Positions 7,988-16,234 of a DNA stretch of 64,000 bases are shown here, in pieces (position 1 is the stretch's first letter; every line of letters begins with the position of its first letter). The notes below the pieces were generated by a model, which worked only from the letters and a program-made list of their open reading frames with translations, was not told the DNA's origin and did no database searches. The stretch is from Arthrobacter sp. Soil782. Lineage in GTDB: Bacteria > Actinomycetota > Actinomycetes > Actinomycetales > Micrococcaceae. The DNA lies in contig NZ_LMSO01000001.1 of NCBI RefSeq assembly GCF_001428435.1, positions 657,656 to 721,655 on the forward strand, read 5' to 3'. The position numbers and the translations under genes were made by a program.

Positions 7988-10020
7988 GCACGGACAAAGA
8001 TTACCGTCCCGATGAAGACCGGACCATCGACCCGGTTGTTGCCCCCACACCCGGCGCCGCGGCGGACGCCGAAGCACAGGTGCTCGACGAAGAGTTCCGG
8101 CCGTCCGAAGCTGACGGAGACATGTTCGGCGGCACCCCGGCAAAGAAGGCCAAACATTTCTGGCCGTCCGCCAAGCGGCTCTTCAGCCTGCTGGCACCGG
8201 AAAAAACCGCCATCGTGGTGGTGCTCGCGATGGTGGTCATCGCCGTCGTACTCAATGTCATTGCACCGCGGGTACTCGGCAGCGCCATGGATGTCATCTT
8301 CAGCGGCGTTATCAGCAGCAACCTTCCCGACGGCGCCAACCAGCAACAGGTTATTGAAGGGCTGCGGGCAGAAGGCCAGGATCAGTTCGCTGACATGCTC
8401 TCCGGCATGGAGTTGACCCCCGGCGCGGGCATCGACTTCACCCTGCTCGGCCGGCTCATTCTGCTTGTGCTCGGCATGTACCTGGTGTCTTCGGTCTTCA
8501 TGTGGCTGCAGGGATACCTGCTGAACAAGGTGGTCATGCGGGTGGTCTACAATCTGCGCCGGGATGTGGAGGCCAAGCTGAACCGGCTCCCGCTGAACTA
8601 CTTCGACACCCGGCAGCGCGGGGACCTGCTTTCCCGCGTCACCAACGACGTCGACAATGTCCAGCAGGCGCTGCAGCAGGCTTTCGCTCAGCTCATCATG
8701 TCGGCGCTGAGCCTGATCGGCATCACTGTGATGATGTTTGTGGTCTCGTGGCAGCTCGCGCTCATAGCGCTGGTTGCGCTGCCGTTATCGGCGCTGGGAG
8801 CGGGGCTGATTGGCGTCCGCAGCCAGAAGCTTTTCGCGGAGCAATGGAAGAACACAGGCCAGTTGAACGGGCACATTGAGGAGTCCTTCAGCGGTCATGA
8901 CCTGGTTCGGGTTTTCGGCCGGGAGAAGGAATCGCTCGAGCAGTTCGACCAGAAGAACGAGGATCTTTACAAGGCGTCCTTCGGTGCGCAATTTGTTTCC
9001 GGGATGATCATGCCCGTCATGCAGTTCATCTCCTACCTGTCCTACGTGGGGATCGCAGTGGTAGGTGGACTGCGCGTCGCGTCCGGTTCAATGACCCTCG
9101 GCGAGGCGACGGCGTTCATTCAGTACTCGCGGGAGTTCAACCAGCCGCTGAGCCAGATGGCGGGCATGGCGAACATGCTGCAATCAGGAGTTGCTTCGGC
9201 CGAACGGGTGTTCGAGCTCCTCGACGCCGAGGAGCAGGGCCCTGACACGGCCATCGCCTCGTTGCCGGCCCGGACAACCGGCCACGTTGAATTCGAGCAC
9301 GTGAGCTTCAGCTACACGCCGGATCGTCCGCTGATCGAAGACCTCTCCTTTGCGGCCAAACCGGGTGAGACAGTGGCGATCGTGGGTCCGACCGGCGCCG
9401 GCAAGACCACTCTGGTGAATCTCGTGATGCGCTTCTACGAACTCAATTCCGGGCGCATCACCCTGGACGGCGTGGACATCACCCGGATCAGCCGCGCGGA
9501 GCTGCGCTCCCGGGTGGGCATGGTGCTGCAGGATGCCTGGCTCTTTGGCGGGTCGATCTACGAGAACATCCGCTACGGCAATTTGGATGCCACCCAGGAA
9601 CAGGTGATGCAGGCGGCAAAAGCCACCTTCGTGGACCGCTTCGTGCGCGCGCTGCCGGACGGCTATGACACCGTCATTGACGAGGAAGGCAACAACGTCA
9701 GTGCGGGTGAGAAACAGCTGATCACCATCGCGCGGGCATTCCTCGCCAGTCCGTCGCTGCTGATCCTTGATGAAGCCACCAGCTCGGTTGATACCCGGAC
9801 GGAGCTACTGGTACAGCATGCCATGGCTGCGCTGCGGACAGACCGTACGAGCTTCGTCATCGCCCACCGCCTGTCCACCATCCGCGACGCTGACATCATC
9901 CTCGTGATGGAGGACGGCCGGATCGTGGAGCAGGGCAGCCATTCGGACCTACTTGAAGCACAGGGAGCCTACTACCGGCTCTACATGTCGCAATTCGCGG
10001 CGGCGACTAATCCGGTTTAG
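7984..10020 (+). CDS. ABC exporter half-transporter, catalytic subunit
   Basis: 678 residues. A charged N-terminal tail of about 55 residues precedes six transmembrane helices and an ATPase domain. There is an extra insert of about 60 residues after the first helix. Walker A is GPTGAGKTT; Walker B LLILDEATSSVD keeps the catalytic Glu; the H-loop VIAHRLSTI keeps His. Its signature motif is the non-canonical VSAGEKQ. The canonical ATP site is therefore formed by this subunit's Walker motifs with the partner's VSGGQ; the other site is degenerate. It forms an operon with the gene at 6254. Confidence 0.93.
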   Translation: MSTDKDYRPDEDRTIDPVVAPTPGAAADAEAQVLDEEFRPSEADGDMFGGTPAKKAKHFWPSAKRLFSLLAPEKTAIVVVLAMVVIAVVLNVIAPRVLGSAMDVIFSGVISSNLPDGANQQQVIEGLRAEGQDQFADMLSGMELTPGAGIDFTLLGRLILLVLGMYLVSSVFMWLQGYLLNKVVMRVVYNLRRDVEAKLNRLPLNYFDTRQRGDLLSRVTNDVDNVQQALQQAFAQLIMSALSLIGITVMMFVVSWQLALIALVALPLSALGAGLIGVRSQKLFAEQWKNTGQLNGHIEESFSGHDLVRVFGREKESLEQFDQKNEDLYKASFGAQFVSGMIMPVMQFISYLSYVGIAVVGGLRVASGSMTLGEATAFIQYSREFNQPLSQMAGMANMLQSGVASAERVFELLDAEEQGPDTAIASLPARTTGHVEFEHVSFSYTPDRPLIEDLSFAAKPGETVAIVGPTGAGKTTLVNLVMRFYELNSGRITLDGVDITRISRAELRSRVGMVLQDAWLFGGSIYENIRYGNLDATQEQVMQAAKATFVDRFVRALPDGYDTVIDEEGNNVSAGEKQLITIARAFLASPSLLILDEATSSVDTRTELLVQHAMAALRTDRTSFVIAHRLSTIRDADIILVMEDGRIVEQGSHSDLLEAQGAYYRLYMSQFAAATNPV

Positions 10021-10037
10021 AGGTTTTATTTTCTAGA

Positions 10038-10080
10038 GTTACTGAATCTTTATCGCCGTTACTGAATCGGTACTGGAGTA
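10038..10080. promoter_or_regulatory. Direct repeats GTTACTGAATC upstream of a secreted FG-GAP gene
   Basis: GTTACTGAATC occurs at 10038-10048 and again at 10058-10068, exactly 20 bp apart. It is followed by GGTACTGGAGTA at 10069-10080. The repeats lie about 70-110 bp before the start at 10149, in an AT-richer stretch. They are probably activator or repressor sites for the FG-GAP gene, but no regulator can be named. Confidence 0.4.
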
Positions 10081-10148
10081 AGGCACGGCGTATCCGTTAA
10101 ACCCCCTAATAATGGAGCTATTCACTTCTAATCCCAGGGGAACTCTCG

Positions 10149-11045
10149 ATGACATTGCTGTCCAAAATTCGGGTGGGATTGCTTTCCACCCTTATCCTCT
10201 CCACCACTTTCACCGCTCTTCCAGCGCAGGCTGAGCCGACGCCACCCGCCCCTACCCCGTCCATTCGCGCAGGCGACCTTATAGCGTTCGACACCGATGG
10301 AAAGCTGTGGGACTACCGCCCCAGCGGAGAGACTACCTGGAGCCGCCATCAAATCGGCTCCGGCTGGAATGTCATGCGCGACCTGAAAACAGTGGACTGG
10401 AATCAGGACTACATCGAGGACATCATCGCAGTAGGTAAAAACGGAGACCTCCACCTCTACCTCGGCAAGCGAGAGGGCGGATTCATCCGGACAACCATCG
10501 GAACAGGTTGGGGTTCGTACGACATCTCAGTTGGCCAGTGGAAAGTATCCGATGAATATCCGTCGATAATTGCGGTGAATCTGGACACAGAAATCCTGTA
10601 CAACTACCCCAATCTTTCCGGAGGCGCATTGTCTCCACGAGTGATCGAAGGTCGGGGATGGAGCCGTTCTCTGCAACATCAACTCCTTGACTATGACTTC
10701 GACGGCAAAGCGGACATCCTGGCCCAACAGTCTGCAACAGGGAAATTGCTCCGGTACAGAACCGATGGCAACGGAAACTTCATCAATGAGCCCCGCCCGG
10801 TAGTTGGTACGGGCTGGAGCGTAATGAATGAGGTCGCGGCGTATTCCGGCTATCAGGGGGATGGACTCATCTGTAACTGCCCCACCCAAATCACCCACCC
10901 TGGCCTTCTAGCCCGAACGCACGACGGAATTCTTTACTACTACGGGTTATGGGATGGTAAATGGAGTACTCCCGATCGAATTGGAACCGGCTGGAACGGT
11001 TACACGTTCGCCGGATCTGAAAGCCCCCGCCGATTCAGCTATTAG
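10149..11045 (+). CDS. Secreted FG-GAP/VCBS-repeat beta-propeller protein
   Basis: 298 residues. A Sec signal peptide ends at ALPAQA (about residue 30). The rest is a chain of roughly 45-residue FG-GAP-like blades with the recurring pattern xGTGWxxxx and DYDFDGKADILAQ-type Asp-rich calcium loops. There is no other catalytic or binding domain. It is the smallest of four proteins in this window that share these blades (the others are at 31145, 33579 and 57119). Such propellers are usually extracellular and bind glycans or protein partners. The blades here are more diverged and less Gly-rich than in the other three. Confidence 0.85.
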   Translation: MTLLSKIRVGLLSTLILSTTFTALPAQAEPTPPAPTPSIRAGDLIAFDTDGKLWDYRPSGETTWSRHQIGSGWNVMRDLKTVDWNQDYIEDIIAVGKNGDLHLYLGKREGGFIRTTIGTGWGSYDISVGQWKVSDEYPSIIAVNLDTEILYNYPNLSGGALSPRVIEGRGWSRSLQHQLLDYDFDGKADILAQQSATGKLLRYRTDGNGNFINEPRPVVGTGWSVMNEVAAYSGYQGDGLICNCPTQITHPGLLARTHDGILYYYGLWDGKWSTPDRIGTGWNGYTFAGSESPRRFSY

Positions 11046-11051
11046 GAGCGC

Positions 11052-11079
11052 GGTTCGCCGTCGGCAACGGCGGCGAACC
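11052..11079 (+). terminator. Hairpin downstream of the FG-GAP gene
   Basis: GGTTCGCCG (11052-11060) and CGGCGAACC (11071-11079) form a perfect 9-bp stem with a 10-nt loop, starting 7 nt after the stop codon. There is no long T tract, as is common for actinobacterial terminators. Confidence 0.6.
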
Positions 11080-11155
11080 CTCTCAAGCGCCCGGCCGGGT
11101 TCCGCTTCGCCGTTGCGGCTGTTTGAATGGAATACGACCATTCAAGGGGAACGTC

Positions 11156-11479
11156 TTGACCTACACCAAACTTCTACTCACCGGCGGCACGTCGCTGCTT
11201 GCCGGCTTCTTCCTATTCCTGGCCCCGCTTAGCACCATCCTTGAGGGCACAGCCGGTGGACTGGACTGGTTCCTTGCAGCTGTCGGCGCCTTTCTGCTGC
11301 TGGAGGGAATCACCATGTTCTTCCTCGGTATGAAAGCACGCAAACGAGACCTCAGCCGTGCCCGCACCTACAGGGAAGAATCGAGTGACAGGCCGTTCGA
11401 CGATGACCGCCCGCAGAACCCGCACCAATTTCCGGGAGCCGGCGTCCAGGGGCAGGTCGGAACGGGCGGAATGCCCTGA
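11156..11479 (+). CDS. Small two-helix membrane protein
   Basis: 107 residues. The preferred start is TTG at 11156, preceded by AAGGGGA at 5 nt; an in-frame TTG at 11123 lacks such a site. There are two hydrophobic segments (LLLTGGTSLLAGFFLFLAPL and WFLAAVGAFLLLEGITMFFL), then a basic stop-transfer (KARKRD) and a hydrophilic Asp/Pro/Gln/Gly-rich cytoplasmic tail. I do not recognise a family. Confidence 0.65.
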   Translation: MTYTKLLLTGGTSLLAGFFLFLAPLSTILEGTAGGLDWFLAAVGAFLLLEGITMFFLGMKARKRDLSRARTYREESSDRPFDDDRPQNPHQFPGAGVQGQVGTGGMP

Positions 11480-11559
11480 GCGCGATCGATCAATTCCTCC
11501 GTCGCAGTCGCGCTTGGATGACTCGTCGTTGAGGCGATCGAAGTTTGACCCTTCACTGC

Positions 11560-11748
11560 TCAAGATCGAGCGGCGGCCTCACGGAATGAGGCGAGATCGC
11601 CCCACTCACCTGGTTCATCAAGTGGCTGATCATCGTAAGCACTATATTCTGCGTCAACCAGCACGGCATTCGAGAATCCAAGCACCCTGTGCCGCATGTC
11701 TTCGAACATTCGCGCGATGAACCAGACGCTCAGCCACTGGTGAGTCAT
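11560..11748 (-). CDS. Small hypothetical protein
   Basis: 62 residues with balanced protein-like composition: an aromatic N-terminus (WLSVWFIARMFEDMRHRVLGF) and an acidic C-terminus. CAGAAT lies 6 nt before the ATG, which could serve as the -10 of a leaderless transcript; no ribosome site is seen. It is the only plausible gene in the 319-bp gap between 11479 and 11799. No family is recognised, and it could be spurious. Confidence 0.4.
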   Translation of the reverse strand: MTHQWLSVWFIARMFEDMRHRVLGFSNAVLVDAEYSAYDDQPLDEPGEWGDLASFREAAARS

Positions 11749-11798
11749 GCCAGAATTCTGCCACTCGTCTCCCAGAGACCGAAAGAGCCTACTGAGGC

Positions 11799-13319
11799 TT
11801 AGCCGTGCGGGTTGGTCATCGCAACCACCAGGAACACCACGCCACTGATCACCGCTTGAACAACAAGCACCGGCAGCGCAACCACGCCGAGGTACAGCGT
11901 GAGGACCACCGGCATCAGGCTCAAAACAGTCACGTCCACACCCCGCAGCAAGGCTGCCAGTTGCGCGCGAGGGACGGGGCCGAAGGGAGTCTCAACAGGT
12001 GGCGCTGACCAGTCCGTCGCAGGGCGGCTGGCACCACGAACGGTACCCGCACCCATCCCGATTCCGGCGAGTGCCGACACCACGATCAGCATCGGTCCAG
12101 CCGCTCCGAGGACCACCAGCACCCCGCCGAGCAGTGCCATCCACAGCACCATGGTGGCGGCTGGCATGACAGCCCGGCTGGCCCGAACCAGTGCCGGGTT
12201 CACCGGCACCAGCCCATCGAGCTCCGGCACCAGTGCCGCTCTCCGCGCTACCGTCCCAAAACCCGACGCGGCTGCGCACCCAGCGAGAACGACAGCGCCC
12301 AGCTGCACAAAGACCGGCAGCCCGCCGTCTACAAGCATCACCGCAACACACGCAACCAGCCAGAGCACCGCCGTCGTCGGCGTAGGGTGCAGGCGCAGGA
12401 AAGCAACGACGTCGGCGCGCAGCAGTGCTGCGAACGGACCCCGCGTGGGCAGGGCAAAAAACCGGGCACCGCGGCGGTACGCGGTACGTGACTCAGCTCG
12501 GACGGCACGGAACAACTCATTCGAATCCATCAAATACAGCGACGAACCTACGTGCCCCGACACGGCCCCCGCACGGGTGAGCTCACCACCGGGGACAAAC
12601 CCCGCGCGCGATGAAACGAGCACCAACAGTGCGCTGGCAATCACCAGTCCTGCACCGAACGACCACGCTGACGGCACCAGCACGGTGACCAGCGCGCCGG
12701 CAACCACAAGGCTTGCCGCCGCCACCTTCAGCCCAACGGATTGTGGCCTCCCCTGGAGCAATGCGGCAATGCCTACCACGGCCACCACGAGAGCTCCGAA
12801 CGTTGCGGCAGCATAGGCATGGCTCAGAACAGTCCGATCCAGAGCACCCAGGACGCTGACCGGGACGTAGGCCAGAGCTGCGCCAGCACCGGCGAGCACG
12901 GCACGCCGCAGGAACGGACCCCAGACCATCGGCCGCCGGTCCACCGGCAGCGAAAGCCACCACGTGCTCTCAGGCCCGCCCACCGCGAGCGGTCCCAGCC
13001 TCCTGCCAAGAACGACGACGGCGGCAAGCGCCGCGAAGGTCAGCAGAACCTCCAGTGCCTGGCTGGGGAGGACGAGTACCGGGTCGGCGATAAGGCCGCC
13101 GTCCGTGGCTGAGCGTTGGGCGAATTCACCACGCAGCGCGAGCACGAAAGACACCGCGAGGGCAACCGCACACCCGAGAGCGAGAACGCTGACGTAGACG
13201 TCAACGAAGAGTTCAGGCAACGAGGTCCGGGACCGGTTGTAGCGCCGAGCGGACCGCCGAGTGAACCTGACGATTTCCCCGGCGCGACCGGCCGTGCCGG
13301 TCTCCGTCGCCTTACTCAT
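11799..13319 (-). CDS. ABC transporter permease, DUF6297 family
   Basis: 506 residues with about 10-12 hydrophobic helices spread over the whole length (for example VSVLALGCAVALAVSFVLAL). No ATPase motifs are present. It starts at 13319 and shares one base with the stop of the ATPase gene upstream (TGATG), so the two are translationally coupled. Membership of DUF6297 is recognised from layout and pairing. The exported substrate is unknown. Confidence 0.78.
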   Translation of the reverse strand: MSKATETGTAGRAGEIVRFTRRSARRYNRSRTSLPELFVDVYVSVLALGCAVALAVSFVLALRGEFAQRSATDGGLIADPVLVLPSQALEVLLTFAALAAVVVLGRRLGPLAVGGPESTWWLSLPVDRRPMVWGPFLRRAVLAGAGAALAYVPVSVLGALDRTVLSHAYAAATFGALVVAVVGIAALLQGRPQSVGLKVAAASLVVAGALVTVLVPSAWSFGAGLVIASALLVLVSSRAGFVPGGELTRAGAVSGHVGSSLYLMDSNELFRAVRAESRTAYRRGARFFALPTRGPFAALLRADVVAFLRLHPTPTTAVLWLVACVAVMLVDGGLPVFVQLGAVVLAGCAAASGFGTVARRAALVPELDGLVPVNPALVRASRAVMPAATMVLWMALLGGVLVVLGAAGPMLIVVSALAGIGMGAGTVRGASRPATDWSAPPVETPFGPVPRAQLAALLRGVDVTVLSLMPVVLTLYLGVVALPVLVVQAVISGVVFLVVAMTNPHG

Positions 13320-14005
13320 CAGGCGCCCGCGATGATGGCCGCTGCCACCTCCGGCGTTGCGAGGGTCACCTCGTCATCGATGACCAGGCAGGAGGTTGCC
13401 GTGTCCAGCAGGAGCTGCGGATCATGTGTGACGAGCACTACCGTTGCCCCGCCGTCCGCCAATGACCGGACGCGCCGGCCAAGCGCCTCGCGCATCACCG
13501 GGTCCAGCCGCTGTTCCGGCTCGTCGAGGATGAGCAGCGAGGCCGGCCGCATCAAACCCGCAGCGAGCAGGGTGCGCCGGCGCTGGCCCGATGAGAGCGA
13601 TTCAGGCACGACGTCCGCCCGCTCCTGCAGGCCGAAGAAGCTCAACTCCTCCTCCACCTGTTCCTCAGGATCGGGGAGGGAATGCCCGCGTGCAACCAGC
13701 AGCAGGTGTTCGCGGACCGTGAGTGACGGGAAGAACAGGTCCTCGTCGAAGACGGCGGACACCTCCCGCCGGAAGGCAACGGCGTCGGGATTTGCCAGCA
13801 ATCCGTGGACTTTCACTTCCCCCGAAATCGGGAGCTGCCGGCCGGCAAGCGTGCGTGCCGCCGTCGACTTCCCCGCCCCATTGAAACCGACGACGCCGAG
13901 CACCTCTCCCGCACCGACGGCCACCGACATCTCACCGCAGACCGGCGCACCGGCGTAGCCGACAACGAGGCGCTCGGCCTCCAGAACAGTCCCCCGTGAA
14001 CTCAC
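13319..14005 (-). CDS. ABC transporter ATP-binding protein
   Basis: 228 residues. Walker A is GFNGAGKST, the signature LSSGQRRRTLLAAGL, Walker B SLLILDEPEQRLD, and the H-loop VLVTHDPQ. The domain is complete, and it pairs with the membrane protein translated immediately after it. The Walker B extension EPEQRLDP differs from the common EPTNGLD. No substrate-binding protein is nearby, so export is more likely than import. Confidence 0.88.
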   Translation of the reverse strand: MSSRGTVLEAERLVVGYAGAPVCGEMSVAVGAGEVLGVVGFNGAGKSTAARTLAGRQLPISGEVKVHGLLANPDAVAFRREVSAVFDEDLFFPSLTVREHLLLVARGHSLPDPEEQVEEELSFFGLQERADVVPESLSSGQRRRTLLAAGLMRPASLLILDEPEQRLDPVMREALGRRVRSLADGGATVVLVTHDPQLLLDTATSCLVIDDEVTLATPEVAAAIIAGA

Positions 14006-14095
14006 CCTCCAACCCTAGCGGGGAGGCACGGCCGTGGCCGCGTAACGTTTCAACTCCCCCGCCGCGCGGCTCATAATCGGTTTACAGTTGATCGA

Positions 14096-15364
14096 GTGAC
14101 TGAACTGCCTGCGCCCCAGGCCAAAACTCCCCGCTATGTACCCGGGATCAAGTACATCCTGATGCTGGGCGCGCTGGCCGCCCTGCCCGCGGTCACCACC
14201 GACATGTATCTACCCTCGCTTCCCGCGGTAGCGGAGGACCTGCAGGCGAGCCAGGCGGCCGTGCAGTTCACGCTGTCCGGCATGCTGCTGGGCGGCGGTG
14301 TCGGGCAACTGGTGATCGGCCCGTTGTCCGACCGCTTCGGTCGGCGGCTCCCACTCCTTGTCGGGATCACGCTGCACGTGGTCATCTCGCTGCTCTGCTC
14401 GATCGCGCCGGACATCGGCACGCTGATTGTGCTGCGGGTGCTGCAGGGCTTCTTCAACGCTGCCGCCGCCGTCGTCGCCATCGCGGTCATCCGTGACCGG
14501 TTTGTCGGGTCTGATGCGGCGCGGCTCCTCTCCCGCCTCATGCTCGTGATCGGCGTTGCACCGCTCTTCGCTCCCACCATCGGGCAAGCCATCGCCGGCG
14601 TCTGGGAATGGCGTGCGGTGTTCTACGCGCTTGCGCTCATCGGCGCAGCCCTCGTGGTGATCGTCTGGCGGTTCATGCCCGAAACGCTTCCGGTTGAACG
14701 ACGGCGTCCCGCCCGGCCCGCCAGGGTGGCCGGTGGCTACTGGCAGCTGCTGCGGAACGTCCGCTTTATGTCCCTCGCCGTGATCCCCGGGCTGGGGCTG
14801 GGCGTGATCATGAGCTACGTGGTGGGTTCCCCGTTTGTGTTCCAGGACCAGTACGGCCTCAGCCAGGGCCATTTTGCACTGGTGTTCGCGCTTAACGGCG
14901 TTGCCCTGGTGTTGTCCGCCCAGCTGAACGCGTCGCTGGTCCGCAGGGTTGCGCCGGCCAAGCTGCTGCGCACCGCGTCCGTTGCGCAACTCGTGTTCGC
15001 TCTGATTCTTGTAGCCGTGGCAGCCACCGGCTTCGGCGGTGTCATCGGGCTGTGCGCCGCCCTGTGGCTGGTCCTTGGCACCCAGGGCATGATCCCGGCC
15101 AACGCATCGGTTCTCGCACTCAACTCCTACGGGCATATGGCTGGCACGGCTGCGGCAGTCATCGGCGCGCTGCAGTCCGGGGTCGCAGGAATCGTGAGCC
15201 CGCTCGTCGGCCTGCTCGGCGGTGACGCCAGATCCATGGCGGTTGTCATGCTCGGCACCGTGGCGCTCACCGTCGTCGTACTGCTTGTGGGGACCCCGGT
15301 GTTCCGCAAGTGCGGCTGGCGCGCGTTCGACGTGCCCGAAGATCAACCCACCGAACAGCGCTAG
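14096..15364 (+). CDS. Bcr/CflA-type multidrug MFS exporter
   Basis: 422 residues with 12 predicted helices. The family signature TTDMYLPSLPAVAEDL lies after helix 1. The MFS motif A GPLSDRFGRRLPLL is in the first cytoplasmic loop. The GTG start at 14096 is preceded by TACAGT 7 nt upstream, which fits a leaderless transcript. Proteins of this family export drugs such as bicyclomycin or chloramphenicol in exchange for protons. Its stop codon shares the CTAG with the stop of the convergent gene. Confidence 0.88.
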   Translation: MTELPAPQAKTPRYVPGIKYILMLGALAALPAVTTDMYLPSLPAVAEDLQASQAAVQFTLSGMLLGGGVGQLVIGPLSDRFGRRLPLLVGITLHVVISLLCSIAPDIGTLIVLRVLQGFFNAAAAVVAIAVIRDRFVGSDAARLLSRLMLVIGVAPLFAPTIGQAIAGVWEWRAVFYALALIGAALVVIVWRFMPETLPVERRRPARPARVAGGYWQLLRNVRFMSLAVIPGLGLGVIMSYVVGSPFVFQDQYGLSQGHFALVFALNGVALVLSAQLNASLVRRVAPAKLLRTASVAQLVFALILVAVAATGFGGVIGLCAALWLVLGTQGMIPANASVLALNSYGHMAGTAAAVIGALQSGVAGIVSPLVGLLGGDARSMAVVMLGTVALTVVVLLVGTPVFRKCGWRAFDVPEDQPTEQR

Positions 15365-15633
15365 TCGCTGGGGCTGGTGTCCGTTGTCAGCTTCCGGTCG
15401 TCGTCGCCTTTGTTGTCCTCATCCTCGGCAGGACCGGGTGCCTCGTTGACGCCCTCAGCAGCGCCCTTCGCCTCATCTTCGGCTTCATCCGCGGCTTTAT
15501 CCTCGGCCTTATCTGCTGCTCGATCCTCCACCCGCTCATCATCTGTCCGCGCCGGATCCCGCGAAATGGGGCTATGCGCGTTCTGAAGGCCGTCCTGAAC
15601 GGGGTTCTGGTGGTCGTCTACTTCGCTGTCCAT
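15361..15633 (-). CDS. Small acidic, disordered protein
   Basis: About 90 residues from the ATG at 15633, which has AGGAGG 5 nt upstream (a second ATG at 15636 is too close to it). The composition is dominated by Asp, Glu, Ala and Lys, with short repeats such as AADKAEDKAADEAEDEAK, and no hydrophobic core. It is probably intrinsically disordered and cytoplasmic. Its stop overlaps the stop of the convergent MFS gene in a CTAG. No family is recognised. Confidence 0.6.
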   Translation of the reverse strand: MDSEVDDHQNPVQDGLQNAHSPISRDPARTDDERVEDRAADKAEDKAADEAEDEAKGAAEGVNEAPGPAEDEDNKGDDDRKLTTDTSPSD

Positions 15634-15738
15634 CATTTCCTCCTGCGATTGTCGCCGCCGTGGTGCATCAAACGTTACCGCTCGTCGCGGCCCGGTGGGG
15701 ATGCTAGACATCCCTGTCAGCGTTGGCAGACTCGACCC

Positions 15739-15801
15739 ATGCAGCCGAAGCCGAAACGCATCCCGTGGTGGTGGTATCCGAACGGCTCCTCGCCCGTTTG
15801 A
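15739..15801 (+). CDS. Possible 20-codon ORF with three adjacent Trp codons
   Basis: An ATG at 15739 opens a short frame ending TGA at 15799-15801 that contains PWWWYP in the middle. CAGACT 6 nt upstream could be the -10 of a leaderless transcript. It ends 13 nt before the start of the VOC protein. It could be a leader peptide or translational coupler, or a chance ORF. I see no classical attenuator hairpins after it. Confidence 0.25.
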   Translation: MQPKPKRIPWWWYPNGSSPV

Positions 15802-15814
15802 GTAGGCTGAGCCC

Positions 15815-16216
15815 ATGACAGCCCCGCAGATTTATGTAAGTTTCCCCGGTACAGCGCGTGAAGCTCTGAGCTTCTACGCCGGCGTCTTCGGCGGAGAGCT
15901 CTCCCTGCACACGCATGAGGACTTCGGCAGGAGCGAGGGCACTCCTGATGCCATTGCCCACGGAGAACTCCACGGCGTTGTTGCTTTGGGCGGTTCGGAT
16001 GCAGGAGCCGGCGACAAAAGCGTCCGGTTCGAGGGCATGATGCTCTCTTTGCTGGGAACCGCTGAACCGGCTGTTCTCCATACCTGGTTCGACAAACTGG
16101 CCGACGGCGGCACCGTGGTCGATCCCCTCGCACCAAAACCGTGGGGCGCCTCCGACGGACAGGTCATTGACCGTCACGGGCTTCACTGGCTCATCGGCTA
16201 CGAGCCCGAAGTGTGA
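15815..16216 (+). CDS. VOC superfamily protein (PhnB-like)
   Basis: 133 residues starting MTAPQIYVSFPGTAREAL. It has the two-module beta-alpha-beta-beta-beta fold typical of PhnB/3-demethylubiquinone-like VOC proteins: FYAGVFGGELSLHTHEDFG near the N-terminus and DRHGLHWLIGYEPEV at the end. The catalytic role is unknown; members act as glyoxalases, bleomycin-resistance proteins or dioxygenases. It precedes RNase Z by 18 nt and could share a transcript. Confidence 0.83.
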   Translation: MTAPQIYVSFPGTAREALSFYAGVFGGELSLHTHEDFGRSEGTPDAIAHGELHGVVALGGSDAGAGDKSVRFEGMMLSLLGTAEPAVLHTWFDKLADGGTVVDPLAPKPWGASDGQVIDRHGLHWLIGYEPEV

Positions 16217-16234
16217 GCTGACAGATTCGACTCC

